The notes under the pieces were generated by a model. That model worked only from the letters and a program-made list of their open reading frames with translations. It was not told the origin of the DNA and did not search any database. This document shows, piece by piece, positions 1-8,482 of a stretch of 42,318 nt of DNA. The DNA is from Clostridiales bacterium (GTDB lineage Bacteria > Bacillota > Clostridia > Christensenellales > JAISNN01), in contig JAISRB010000041.1 in NCBI GenBank assembly GCA_031273825.1, positions 1 through 42,318 of the forward strand, read 5' to 3'. A program made the translations under genes and the position numbers. Numbering within the stretch: the stretch's first letter is position 1; every line of letters starts with the position of its first letter.

Positions 1-1314
1 GACGACCAGCCTCAAGCCCAAAACCGCCGACGGCGATTGCACAACGTCGGTGACGGTTCCGCTAAGGTCTGTCGTCGGCTCGACAAAGCCCGAATAATCC
101 AAAACTATTCCGGATAAGCCGATGAGAACAGCCGACAGAATTTTTTGCATAAAGGTCATAATTCCGTTGTACGCGCCGGCGTTTCTCGTGTGAAATTTTA
201 GTTCGCCGATATCGACGACGTCGGGAAAAATATAGCCCGGCATAAGCTGACAGCCCGACATGCCCACCCCTATCACGGCGGCGACGGCAAACAAAAAGTA
301 GTCGTTCCACCCGTCGGGATAAAAGCACAAAAGAGCCACCCCCGCGATATAAAAGGGTATGCCGGCGCGAAACAAAAACGGCTTGCTCCGCGTTTTCATG
401 AGCTTTCCGTGAATGGGTATCATGCAGGCAAAAAAGAACATCATGGCCGCCAAAATCATAAACGCGCTAAAGTCAAGCGACAAACCGTAATCGGCCATAA
501 AGATAATGTTTGCGGCGACAAGGTCGGCGCAAGCCAAGGTTAGGGCGTAAATCAGCGCGAGATACAAAAAAGACCTTTGTTTCAGAGGCTTGATAAATTC
601 TCTTATAGAAAATTTATTTCTCTCCTTAGGGACGGGCAGGCGTTCCTTGGCGTACACGGCGGAGAGTATTGTAGGCGCGGCGTACATCGCCCCGAAGGCA
701 AAAATCATGATAAGACTAAAGGTCGGAACGGTGATTTTTCCCGCGCTCAGCGACTCCGTCAATATGATGGGTATGCCGGCGGACAGCAGGCTCGACACAA
801 ACGATATTATCGTTCTGAGCGTGTTTACCTTGTTTCGCTCGTCGTGGTTGACGGTCATTTCCGTGGCAAGCGCGTTGGCGGGAACCGTCAGCATAGACCC
901 GACCGTCGAAAACATGAGGTATGCCGACAGATAGACGCCGAATTTGAACCACTCGTCCGGCATTTTGTACAGCGGCAAAAACAGCATGGCAAAGGAAAAG
1001 AAAATAAATACGCCGCCGGTAAAAATATACGGACGGCGGCGGCCGTATTTTGTGCGCGTGTTGTCGCTCAACGCCCCTATAATCGGGTCGGCAAACGCGC
1101 CCCAGATTCGTCCTATCATTATGATAATGCCGGCTAAGGCCGCACCGACGTTATTCATGACGAGATAAGCGGTGTATACCGCGATGACTAAGCCGAAGGC
1201 TCCCGCGTTAAAATCGCCGAGAGAAAACAAAAATCTCTCCTTTTTGGACAGCCTTACGTCATAAGCGGAGTCGGCCGCGCCGACGCCGAGCGTTGATAAA
1301 GGCGTTTGGCTCAT
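1..1314 (-). CDS. GPH-family (MFS_2) cation:sugar symporter, partial
   Basis: Read from an ATG at 1314, the frame stays open for 438 codons to the window edge, so the C-terminal end is missing. The N-terminal part carries the glycoside-pentoside-hexuronide symporter signature: a loop with DPIIGALSDNTRTKYGRRRP around residues 75-95, after the first two membrane segments, with many hydrophobic helices following. Known members import sugars or glycosides with Na+ or H+ at the cytoplasmic membrane. The start codon overlaps the stop of the upstream peptidase gene (ATGA), which implies translational coupling and membership of the nif-like operon. The substrate cannot be told from sequence. I infer that it moves a substrate or product of that operon. 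The family call is firm; the role is open. Confidence 0.85.
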   Translation of the reverse strand, partial: MSQTPLSTLGVGAADSAYDVRLSKKERFLFSLGDFNAGAFGLVIAVYTAYLVMNNVGAALAGIIIMIGRIWGAFADPIIGALSDNTRTKYGRRRPYIFTGGVFIFFSFAMLFLPLYKMPDEWFKFGVYLSAYLMFSTVGSMLTVPANALATEMTVNHDERNKVNTLRTIISFVSSLLSAGIPIILTESLSAGKITVPTFSLIMIFAFGAMYAAPTILSAVYAKERLPVPKERNKFSIREFIKPLKQRSFLYLALIYALTLACADLVAANIIFMADYGLSLDFSAFMILAAMMFFFACMIPIHGKLMKTRSKPFLFRAGIPFYIAGVALLCFYPDGWNDYFLFAVAAVIGVGMSGCQLMPGYIFPDVVDIGELKFHTRNAGAYNGIMTFMQKILSAVLIGLSGIVLDYSGFVEPTTDLSGTVTDVVQSPSAVLGLRLVV

Positions 1315-2309
1315 AAGTCCTTCCTCCCGTTTTTCACCGCCGTATCGCCCGTCAAATATTTACCTGTCAAATAGCGCAGGGTCAAGTCGCCGTATTCCCT
1401 GATTTGCGCGGTGTCGAGAAAATCGTCGCGGTTTGTGTGAATGTCCTTTGATTCCAGCAAAAACCTTAAGCCGTATCTCGGCGACGCGGAGCAAAAGCTG
1501 ACGGCGGGAATTTTGCCGAACTGAAAGGAATCCATATTGAGTATCGGCGACCTGTATACTCCGATATCCTTTGCGCCGTCTCTTATCTCCTCTGCGAGAA
1601 CCAATCCGTCGGAGCTGTTTGTCATTATGTATTTATCCTTGTCGCGGCCTCCGACGCAGTCAAAATTAAAGAGAATTTTCTTTTTGAAGCCCTCCTCGCC
1701 GAGGCGTTCTATCAGCTGTTTTTTTAGCTTTTTCGCGCCGACGGTTCCGGCCTCCTCCCTGTCGCTAAAGACAAAGCAGGAGCGGGCCTTCAGCTCGGGA
1801 TATTCGGCGGCAAAGCGTTCGGCAAGATATAACAGCGCGATACAGCCGCTCGTGTTGTCGTTAAAATTGAATTTGTTGTCAAACATATGATAGCTCGGAA
1901 AAACCCACACGCTCATCGCCGCAACCCACAAAACCGAAAAAGCCCAATGCAAATAAATTCCGAGGAGCGTCGCGCCGACGACGACCGCCGCAAGTACAAG
2001 CAGCATTCCTATACCCTGAGCGATAAAGCCGGGCAGATTAAAGAGAAACATAAAGGGTTTCAACCCCGTATTCGTCTTTGGCGTGTCGTAGTGCGCCATA
2101 AAAATCAGGTCGGCGGTGTTTTCGTCGCCGAATATGAGATTTGTCGTCTCCTTAAAATCTCCGTCGGCGCGGCCGGCGTACCCTTTCGCCGACAGCCGCT
2201 CGTTGACATAGGCAAAAAACTCGCGTTTTACCTCGGGTTTTCGTCTTATTCTGAATTTTTCGTTCAGACAAAGGTCTTGCTCTAATCTTTCAAACAAATT
2301 TTCGGACAT
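1311..2309 (-). CDS. membrane-embedded M28-family zinc peptidase
   Basis: A 332-residue protein with the M28 aminopeptidase-like zinc site intact: AHYDTP (His73), NDNTSG (Asp151), REEAG (Glu185/186), FDCVG (Asp217) and DIHTNRDD (His291). Between the first and second metal motifs, residues about 86-137 form a hydrophobic insertion of two probable membrane helices. This is unusual for M28 enzymes, which are mostly soluble. The gene starts 14 bases after the NifK-like gene behind a GGAGC-type ribosome-binding site, and its stop overlaps the transporter start. Its position suggests a role in handling the operon's substrate, for example trimming an amide or amino-acyl group, but this is inference. 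M28-like proteins also include glutaminyl cyclases and carboxypeptidases. Confidence 0.85.
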   Translation of the reverse strand: MSENLFERLEQDLCLNEKFRIRRKPEVKREFFAYVNERLSAKGYAGRADGDFKETTNLIFGDENTADLIFMAHYDTPKTNTGLKPFMFLFNLPGFIAQGIGMLLVLAAVVVGATLLGIYLHWAFSVLWVAAMSVWVFPSYHMFDNKFNFNDNTSGCIALLYLAERFAAEYPELKARSCFVFSDREEAGTVGAKKLKKQLIERLGEEGFKKKILFNFDCVGGRDKDKYIMTNSSDGLVLAEEIRDGAKDIGVYRSPILNMDSFQFGKIPAVSFCSASPRYGLRFLLESKDIHTNRDDFLDTAQIREYGDLTLRYLTGKYLTGDTAVKNGRKDL

Positions 2310-2323
2310 AATCGAAGCTCCTT

Positions 2324-3610
2324 TTATAAATTAGAATAAATATCCTCAAAGAAAGTAAGCGCGCCGCGATATCCCGCGCACGGGCGGTTATAAATCAGCC
2401 GCTCGGTGTTGGGATAAGACGCAATAAAAAACTGTAAGCCGAGTTTGATTGCTATCTCGTGCTCGTTGGTACTGCCGATCAAAAGCATGGTCTCGGGAAA
2501 TTTTTCTATTATACGGTTTATCTCCCACTGATCGCCCGTAAAAAATATCTCGGGCGGCTTGGCGTATTCAAGGCTGCGCAAGCTCTCCTCTATGCGCGCG
2601 CGGTCATCAGGTCTGAATACTACGTCGGTTATGACGGCCGCGTCGGGCGTAAAGCTATAATCGTTTGCCAAAAAGCGCGTTATGGCGACGACGTTCTGAC
2701 TTTCACCGACGACGGAAAACCTGCGCCAATTTTGCAGGCCTATGCCGGTCTCGAGATAGCGGTAGAGATATTTCTCCTCGCTCCTTATGACGCGCTCGGC
2801 TCTGTCTCCGATTCCGAAAAATTCGCCGACGCGCCTCAAAAATACGCCCGTGTCGGTCGCGCCGAGCGGCGCACCGGCAAAGCGCAGCGACGGTATGCCG
2901 AAACGTCTTTGATATTCCTCCGACGCGCTCTTTAACAGCCACGGCGAGAGAATTATATTGAGCGAGGCCGACGACGAGCTTTTTATTTCTTTCAAGCCCT
3001 GATCGTGTGAAAAAAACGTGTTGACCTTCAAGCCCAAAAGCCGCAAAAGCCGCGTAATTTCCTCGAGGTTGCCCTCCCAATAGGGATCGTGAAAGGGCAT
3101 AATTCCCAAAAGGTTGACTAACCTTTCGTCTCTTTTTTTGGGGTTCGGCTCTACTATATTGTCGAGAAAGGCCTTTATCGCGATTTCGTAGCCCCTGCAG
3201 CTTTCACCCAAAAAGCCCGCGGAGTTGACGGCGTAAACCTTATGACCCATGGCGCGGTATTTTTTTGCCACGCTCTCCGTATCGTCGCCTATTATGCCCG
3301 CCGTACAGCCCGTAAGTATAAAAAGCGCGTCCGCGTCGAGGATTTCGAGGGCGGCGGCGACGTGCTTGTCTAGCTTGCCGACTCCGCCCAAAACGACGTC
3401 GCGCTCGGTCATGTTGGTGCAAGGAATAGAGGTGTACTGAACGTAATAGGGCAGGCGTATGCTCCCCTGACTCGTCTCGCCCGCCGTCGTCTGCATACAG
3501 CAGCCCGGCCCGGAATGAAATATCGGGATAACTCTTTTTACCGCGGTAAACGCCGCGTTCGCGCCGCCGAGCGCGCAATTTCCGTGCGGATTTTCCAAAA
3601 TATTCGACAT
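2324..3610 (-). CDS. nitrogenase component 1-like protein, NifK-like (beta-type) subunit
   Basis: 428 residues, with the beta-type pattern of P-cluster cysteines: Cys12 in NPHGNCALGG, Cys37 in HSGPGCC, and Cys102 in LTGCTAGIIGDD. The 25-residue spacing between the first two equals that between Cys70 and Cys95 of Azotobacter NifK. The block NMTERDVVLGG matches the SDSMTEDAAVFGG region of NifK. It is about 100 residues shorter than NifK because the long N-terminal extension is missing. It should pair with the NifD-like subunit encoded 11 bases upstream to form an (alpha-beta)2 reductase that takes electrons from the NifH-like protein. A ribosome-binding site AAGGAG precedes the ATG. It is not NifN-like in the sense of a scaffold, because all three P-cluster ligands are present. 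The substrate is unknown. Confidence 0.9.
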   Translation of the reverse strand: MSNILENPHGNCALGGANAAFTAVKRVIPIFHSGPGCCMQTTAGETSQGSIRLPYYVQYTSIPCTNMTERDVVLGGVGKLDKHVAAALEILDADALFILTGCTAGIIGDDTESVAKKYRAMGHKVYAVNSAGFLGESCRGYEIAIKAFLDNIVEPNPKKRDERLVNLLGIMPFHDPYWEGNLEEITRLLRLLGLKVNTFFSHDQGLKEIKSSSSASLNIILSPWLLKSASEEYQRRFGIPSLRFAGAPLGATDTGVFLRRVGEFFGIGDRAERVIRSEEKYLYRYLETGIGLQNWRRFSVVGESQNVVAITRFLANDYSFTPDAAVITDVVFRPDDRARIEESLRSLEYAKPPEIFFTGDQWEINRIIEKFPETMLLIGSTNEHEIAIKLGLQFFIASYPNTERLIYNRPCAGYRGALTFFEDIYSNL

Positions 3611-3621
3611 TAACGGACTCC

Positions 3622-5070
3622 TTATTTTTGTATATATTTAAAGGCGTTTTCCTCATACCACGACTTTTTATAAGGCAGACGGGCATATTCGGCTATTTTT
3701 TTATTGTAGCCGGGGTTTTCTGTCTGACAAGCTATTTTGTTGCCCAGATATACGAGGTTTCTATAGCCCATAGTCGGACGCTTGATGTCCAAAACGTGCG
3801 TCGTCGGAATGCCGAGCTTTGCCGCCCAAACGGGAATGCCGATAAAAACGTCGGGCTTTAGCTTGCTCAAAAGGTTGACCTGCTCAAACGGCATCATGTT
3901 GGCCACGTCGACGACAAAATTTCCGTAGAGCGCGTTGAGATATTCGATATCGATTTGCGCGTCGTCGTCGTAGACGGGGGTTTGCATTCCGACGAGCCTC
4001 ATTCCGAAGTCGTCGATGAGCGCGGCGGCGGCAAACGAACGCCCCGTGCCGCCCGTAATAAAGACGCGCTTTCCCGACAGACGCTCTCTCAGCCCGTCCA
4101 TCAGCGGACGGATTTTTTCGCGTTCGGCGGCGATATACCCGCGAGCCTCCTCCGTCTTGTCAAACAACGCCGCGACGCCGAGCAGCCATTTGTCCGTGTT
4201 TCTCGTGCCGATAGGCATTATCGTATGCGAATAAGAAATTCCGTATTCGTCCTTCAATTCCTTCATAAATTCGTCGGCAAAAACCTTGCAAATTGCCGTC
4301 GACGCGCGCGCGGAGGGGATTTTGCGGATTTTTTCTAACGAGGAATAAAAGGGAATATAGTTGACCCTTATTCCTATGTCGCCGAGTATGCGCTCGATTT
4401 CGAGTCGGTCGTGATAGCTGACGGTCGGCGGCGCGAAAAGGTTCAACAAATCCGGCTCGGTCTCGCCTCTTTTCGCGCCGCGCAATATATATTTTGTCAT
4501 AGCCAAAAACGCCGCGTCATAGCCCGACGCGCATATCTTTGACTTAAAGCCCTCGCAATGCAAGGGAACTATGACCGAGTCGGTTTCCCTTTGCAGCTCG
4601 CTTACGGCCGCCTCTATATCGTCGCCTATAATCGCCGACGCACAGGAGGTAAAGATAAAAATAAGCTTAGGCGCATATCTCTCGCAAGCCGTTCTGACGG
4701 CCTTTTTCAGCTTTTCCTCACCGCCTAATATTACGTCCTTTTCGTCAAGATTGGTGACGATTATGCGCGCGTTGCGTAAGCCGTAATTGCCCCTATGAAG
4801 CTGCCCTACGCGAAACCAATCGTTTGCCATACTGCAGCAGCCGGCGCACCCTAAGGGCGAATGAACGACAAACGCCGCGTCGTCGACGGAAAGCAGAGCC
4901 ATAACCGAGTTAATCTGCTGACACTGCAATCCTTGCGAAAAAATGCGGTCGGCGCGGCCGAGACAATTTTTAGGATATTTTTCGCCCGCCTCGAGACTGC
5001 CCCCGCCCCAATCGGTGTAGGTGTCGGTATCGCGCCTTTGCTCCCTTATTCCCGAATAATTTTTTGACAT
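3622..5070 (-). CDS. nitrogenase component 1-like protein, NifD-like (alpha-type) subunit
   Basis: 482 residues. Three P-cluster cysteines align with NifD Cys62, Cys88 and Cys154: Cys50 (GLQCQQ), Cys75 (SPLGC) and Cys143 (TSCASAIIGDD). Cys261 lies 15 residues before YGISY, exactly as NifD Cys275, the FeMo-cofactor iron ligand, lies before YGIPW. The second cofactor ligand, His442, is not in register: after GIP the aligned residue is Leu, although His425 sits two residues earlier. In the HCEGFK block the residues equivalent to NifD Gln191 and His195 are Cys180 and Tyr184. I read this as a metallocluster-binding catalytic subunit that is not a standard N2-reducing enzyme. Relatives to compare are methylthio-alkane reductase and other group IV nitrogenase-like proteins. 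Start ATG is behind GGGAG. Confidence 0.9.
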   Translation of the reverse strand: MSKNYSGIREQRRDTDTYTDWGGGSLEAGEKYPKNCLGRADRIFSQGLQCQQINSVMALLSVDDAAFVVHSPLGCAGCCSMANDWFRVGQLHRGNYGLRNARIIVTNLDEKDVILGGEEKLKKAVRTACERYAPKLIFIFTSCASAIIGDDIEAAVSELQRETDSVIVPLHCEGFKSKICASGYDAAFLAMTKYILRGAKRGETEPDLLNLFAPPTVSYHDRLEIERILGDIGIRVNYIPFYSSLEKIRKIPSARASTAICKVFADEFMKELKDEYGISYSHTIMPIGTRNTDKWLLGVAALFDKTEEARGYIAAEREKIRPLMDGLRERLSGKRVFITGGTGRSFAAAALIDDFGMRLVGMQTPVYDDDAQIDIEYLNALYGNFVVDVANMMPFEQVNLLSKLKPDVFIGIPVWAAKLGIPTTHVLDIKRPTMGYRNLVYLGNKIACQTENPGYNKKIAEYARLPYKKSWYEENAFKYIQK

Positions 5071-5110
5071 TATTTCAGCTCCCGTTTTTTAAGGCTTTTA
5101 TATAACATTG

Positions 5111-5133
5111 ACGGCGGTACTATACCGCGCCGT
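5111..5133 (-). other. intercistronic hairpin upstream of the NifD-like gene
   Basis: In the 101-base gap between the lipocalin gene and the NifD-like gene, the transcript can form a stem of about 10 pairs (GCGGTA with TACCGC, then ACGG with CCGT around one bulged C) with a three-base loop. No U-tract follows, so it is not a simple terminator. It may act as a stability or processing element that sets NifH versus NifDK levels. That role is inference. Confidence 0.4.
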
Positions 5134-5171
5134 TCTATTAATTTAAAGGCCGGAAATTAAAGATTTTATTT

Positions 5172-6251
5172 TCAGTTTTTCGGCGTATGCCCAAAGTACA
5201 TAAGCTCCCAAAGCGCGGGCGCTTCGACTTTTTCTATCAAGCCTTCGCCGTCAAATTTTTCGACGCGGACGGTTCCCGAAAAGCGGTGATAAGCCCCGTC
5301 AAAGCCTATCAGCTTTGCCGCGAATTTCTTTATGCCCTTTAGCTGATCGACCATTCTATAGTTTATTACGCTCGATTTGCGCTCGTATGTAATTTTGTAG
5401 CGGACAGCGCCGTCCTTATAGTCGTAGGTCAGCTTGTTATGCACGGGCTTTCCCGTCTTAGGCTCGATAAATTCGTCCTCCGCCTCAAAGGTCAGCTTTG
5501 ACGCGTCGTCTCCCAAAACTGCGCCGTCCTTTGCTATCATAAACACGGGATATTCCTTATATCCGTATTTTTTTTCGCCGGTTATATAAGAGGATATAAT
5601 TTGATAGCCGCCCGCCTTAGCCCTCCCCCAATACCAATGGTTCATCAGCCTTGTCATAAGCTCGTTGCCCCAATTGTGGTCGTGATAACCGGTGCCCTTG
5701 TGCCGCGCCGTCACGCCGTTAAGCGTTATCTCGGCCTCCGCGTCGCCCTCGGGCACGGAGGGCAGCCACGCAAAATATTTTTCGTCGTCGTCGCCGAAAA
5801 ATATGTGTCCCGTCTCGGGCCGCCACGGCGGGGTGTTTGACTTTAGCCTTGCCTTGACCTCTATCACGGGGTTTTTAAAATAGATTTCATATTCGTCAAG
5901 ATTGCCGCATATATAGCAGTCGCCTACCTTGACGTCGCATTTTTCTTTAGACGCGGAAAAGGAAACGCCGTCGATTTCTACGCGTTCCTCATAATGTCCG
6001 CCGTCGGGCGTGTCGAGGTCGACGGTGACATAAGGCGCGGGCGGCTTTTCGGGCGACATCATGCGCTTGGTATAAAAAACTATGACAAGCGACGTTCCGT
6101 CGTCCATATGCGAATCGAAATACCACCACTCATAAAAGCCCTTATCGCCGCCCGTGCGGATTCCGTCCTCTCTTTGCGCGACGGTTTTTGTCAGCCCGAG
6201 CCGCCCGTACCTTTCAAGCGGGGCTAAGCCCGATTTTATAATGTGTTTCAT
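5172..6251 (-). CDS. CrtC/AttH-like lipocalin-domain protein
   Basis: 359 residues resembling the tandem lipocalin-like domains of the CrtC (carotenoid 1,2-hydratase)/AttH family. Seen motifs are YEWWYFD (residues 40-46) in the N-terminal domain, GTGYHDHNWG (187-195) at the domain junction, and WYWGRA nearby; the HDHNWG block is the family hallmark. No signal peptide is visible, so it is probably cytoplasmic. Characterised relatives bind hydrophobic small molecules and hydrate double bonds or guide cyclisations. The gene sits 17 bases after the NifH-like gene and before the NifDK-like pair, with a strong AAGGAG site. That places it inside the reductase operon, where it could bind or pre-process a lipophilic or unsaturated substrate. 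The family call is good; the chemistry is unknown. Confidence 0.8.
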   Translation of the reverse strand: MKHIIKSGLAPLERYGRLGLTKTVAQREDGIRTGGDKGFYEWWYFDSHMDDGTSLVIVFYTKRMMSPEKPPAPYVTVDLDTPDGGHYEERVEIDGVSFSASKEKCDVKVGDCYICGNLDEYEIYFKNPVIEVKARLKSNTPPWRPETGHIFFGDDDEKYFAWLPSVPEGDAEAEITLNGVTARHKGTGYHDHNWGNELMTRLMNHWYWGRAKAGGYQIISSYITGEKKYGYKEYPVFMIAKDGAVLGDDASKLTFEAEDEFIEPKTGKPVHNKLTYDYKDGAVRYKITYERKSSVINYRMVDQLKGIKKFAAKLIGFDGAYHRFSGTVRVEKFDGEGLIEKVEAPALWELMYFGHTPKN

Positions 6252-6268
6252 ATCGTTCTCCTTGTATT

Positions 6269-7123
6269 TTATACTATTCCTTGCTCTTCGTCAAGCAATC
6301 TATCCGCCCACCCGGACGCCCACGCCCTAAGCTCGCCCGTTTCGAGAGGCGACGGCACATAAGACAGCTCGTGCGCGGCGATTTTTTCGGCAAGGCGCGT
6401 ATATACCGCCGCCTGAGCCGACCCTTGCGCGTCCTCTATTACGGTTTTGCCGCGCAGCTCGCTTTGCGTGACCGTCACCGAGCGCGGCACGTAGTCTATG
6501 ACCTTGGTTTTTGTACGCCGCGCAAAGTCGTCGACTATGTCGCGCGAATACTGCTTGTTTATCGAGTTTGCGATTACGCCGCCCAAAAGCGCGCCGCCCG
6601 AGTCCGAATATTTCTGTATGCCCTTAAAGAGATTGTTGGCGGCGTAAACCGCCATAAAATCCGCCGAGGTCACTGTGAACACATGCTCGGCTATTCCCTC
6701 GCGTATAGGCATTGCGAAGCCGCCGCAAACGACGTCGCCCAAAACGTCGTATATGACAAAGTCTAAATCGAGACTCTCATATACCCTCTGCTGTCTAAAT
6801 AGCTCGACCGCCGTAATAATTCCGCGCCCCGCGCAGCCCACCCCGGGAGCCGGCCCGCCGGCCTCTACGCAATATATGCCGTTGAAGCCCTCAAAAATTA
6901 CGTCCGCCGCGTTGACGATCGATTTTTCGCGCATGGCGTCCAAAACCGTCGGAATATAATTGCCGCCCCTCAGCGTATTTGTCGAGTCGCTCTTAGGGTC
7001 GCAGCCAAATTGCATGACCCTATAGCCGAGCCTGCTCAACGCCGCGCTGATGTTTGACGTCGTTGTCGATTTGCCTATGCCGCCCTTTCCGTAGACGGCT
7101 ATTTGCTTGATTTTTTTTGCCAT
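6269..7123 (-). CDS. NifH-type Fe protein (dinitrogenase reductase-like ATPase)
   Basis: 284 residues, close to the usual NifH length. It has the Walker A loop [10 protein letters not shown] (residues 12-21), the GCDPKSDST switch segment, Cys97 in GVGCAGRG and Cys133 in [11 protein letters not shown]. These two cysteines bridge the 4Fe-4S cluster between the two subunits of the homodimer. Arg100, the ADP-ribosylation site of classical NifH, is kept. The protein hydrolyses ATP to pass single electrons to its component 1 partner, here the NifDK-like pair downstream. It also supplies electrons in cofactor maturation in true nitrogenases. Identity to canonical NifH is high around the cluster, while the 50-80 region diverges. 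Start ATG follows AAGGAAAAACAA. BchL, ChlL and CfbC are alternatives, but the adjacent nifB and nifX favour a NifB-dependent system. Confidence 0.92.
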   Translation of the reverse strand: MAKKIKQIAVYGKGGIGKSTTTSNISAALSRLGYRVMQFGCDPKSDSTNTLRGGNYIPTVLDAMREKSIVNAADVIFEGFNGIYCVEAGGPAPGVGCAGRGIITAVELFRQQRVYESLDLDFVIYDVLGDVVCGGFAMPIREGIAEHVFTVTSADFMAVYAANNLFKGIQKYSDSGGALLGGVIANSINKQYSRDIVDDFARRTKTKVIDYVPRSVTVTQSELRGKTVIEDAQGSAQAAVYTRLAEKIAAHELSYVPSPLETGELRAWASGWADRLLDEEQGIV

Positions 7124-7172
7124 TTGTTTTTCCTTTTTTGTCGAACCGCGTTTGATTTTTTCTTAACGCGCC

Positions 7173-7520
7173 CTATCCTTCCGTCATTTTGACGTGTTTT
7201 ATCAGCTTTATGAGCGCGTCCTCTATCGCCGCCGCGTCCTCCAAGACTACCGCGCCTCTCGTGTAGAAGTATTCTTTTACGGCAAGTCCCGCGCGCTCGG
7301 TCAGGACAAATTTGCAGTCCTTCAACACCTCGTATACGTTTTCTACCGCCCCGTCGCCGTGACCGTCGCAACCGCACAAAGGCTCCGCCCGCCGCTCCTC
7401 TATATAGCGCGTTTCGGCGGTTTGAGTGTCTATCTCGGCTATCAAAAACCTGTCGCAACGCCCGAAATGCCGATTGACAAGCCTTCCGTCGCCGCTTGCT
7501 ACCGCGACCCTGCAGCGCAT
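7173..7520 (-). CDS. nifX: NifX/NafY-family iron-molybdenum cofactor binding protein
   Basis: A single-domain protein of 115 residues from the start chosen here. It opens with RVAVASGDG and NRHFGRCDRF, the typical beginning of the dinitrogenase iron-molybdenum cofactor-binding domain, followed by a CGCDGHGD segment. I chose ATG 7520 rather than ATG 7538 because GGAGG lies eight bases before it, while the upstream ATG has no ribosome-binding site. Family members carry NifB-co or FeMo-co between maturation proteins. Lying between nifB and nifH, it probably receives the NifB cluster and passes it to the NifDK-like complex. The family also contains domains of uncertain role, so the symbol is by homology only. 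Confidence 0.8.
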   Translation of the reverse strand: MRCRVAVASGDGRLVNRHFGRCDRFLIAEIDTQTAETRYIEERRAEPLCGCDGHGDGAVENVYEVLKDCKFVLTERAGLAVKEYFYTRGAVVLEDAAAIEDALIKLIKHVKMTEG

Positions 7521-7568
7521 AAAATATTCCTCCCGCATTTTTAATATAAGTCAAAATAAAGGTTTCGG

Positions 7569-8438
7569 CTATCCGTGCGAAAACGTCTCCGTCGCGTTTT
7601 TATACAACGAGGGCGCGTATTCGCTGACCCCGGGAATTCCGCAAGCGTCGGCTCTGCACCGCTTGCAATGCTTAAACACCGGCAAATACTCTTCGGCGGT
7701 CTCTCTCGCTTCGGCCAGCATACGGCAATCGGGCGGAGGCGTATTTTGAAATTCGCCTTGCGGAATAAGCGGAATGATATTATACATATTTGCCCCGGCT
7801 AAGGCCGCGGCTTTTGCGATATCCCCTATATGGCTGTCGTTGACCCCGGGAATAAGCACGGTGTTTACCTTGACGACGGCAAATTTGCTTGCGAGGCGTA
7901 TGCCGTCAAGCTGATTGCGTATGAGAATTTCCGCGCCTCTTACGCCGCCGTAAACCGTACCGTCATAAGTGACCGCGGAAATAATATCTTTTAAGACGTT
8001 TGAATCGACGGCGTTGACCGTCACGGTGACGCTTGTCACGCCGACCCCCTTTAGCGCGTCCGCGTAACGCGGCAGCATGAGACCGTTTGTGCTAAGGCAC
8101 CTTATAAGCTTTGGATAAAGGCGGCCGACCCCGCCGAAAACCTCCACCGCGTCGTCCGTCGCAAGCGGGTCTCCCGGTCCCGCGATTCCGACTACCGTTA
8201 TGTCGGGGCAAAGCCAAAGGGCTTTTTTGACGGTCTCCAACGCGCCGGAACGCGTCAAAAGCTCCGCCGCGACCCCCGGGCGGTTGTCGGACAGACCTAA
8301 TCCGCGCGAACAAAACCGACAGCATATATTACAGCGCGGCGAAACCGGAAGGTGAAGCCTCCCGTAGCGCGCGCCCTCCTCTCCGCCGAAACACGGATGA
8401 AAAGCCTTTATTTGTCCCTCAAAAGCCCCGAATGCCAC
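7569..8438 (-). CDS. nifB: NifB radical SAM cofactor maturase
   Basis: A stand-alone NifB (no fused NifX domain) of about 289 residues. Seen motifs: HPCFGGEEGARYGRLH with Cys16, the radical SAM triad CNICCRFC (Cys36, Cys40, Cys43), AGPGDPLAT, KVNTVLIPGVND, YNIIPLIPQ, and the C-terminal HCKRCRADACGIPG with Cys258 and Cys261. The extra cysteines are those that hold the K1/K2 clusters in NifB. The enzyme fuses two 4Fe-4S clusters and inserts a SAM-derived carbide to make NifB-co, an 8Fe-9S-C cluster. GTG 8438 is preferred because GGAG lies seven bases upstream; TTG 8450, 12 bases earlier, lacks such a site. It is the first gene of the operon. Its presence means the complex needs more than a simple 4Fe-4S cluster. 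Confidence 0.93.
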   Translation of the reverse strand: MAFGAFEGQIKAFHPCFGGEEGARYGRLHLPVSPRCNICCRFCSRGLGLSDNRPGVAAELLTRSGALETVKKALWLCPDITVVGIAGPGDPLATDDAVEVFGGVGRLYPKLIRCLSTNGLMLPRYADALKGVGVTSVTVTVNAVDSNVLKDIISAVTYDGTVYGGVRGAEILIRNQLDGIRLASKFAVVKVNTVLIPGVNDSHIGDIAKAAALAGANMYNIIPLIPQGEFQNTPPPDCRMLAEARETAEEYLPVFKHCKRCRADACGIPGVSEYAPSLYKNATETFSHG

Positions 8439-8482
8439 TCGATTCTCCAACGCATACTATATATATATGTTTTAACAGTAAT

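Noticed and set aside
577-1168. Plus-strand coding frames opposite the transporter
   Set aside because: They are mirror frames of a clearly conserved membrane protein and have no ribosome-binding sites or recognisable domains.
8448-8450. TTG start of nifB
   Set aside because: No ribosome-binding site precedes it, while GGAG is correctly placed for GTG 8438; it remains possible.
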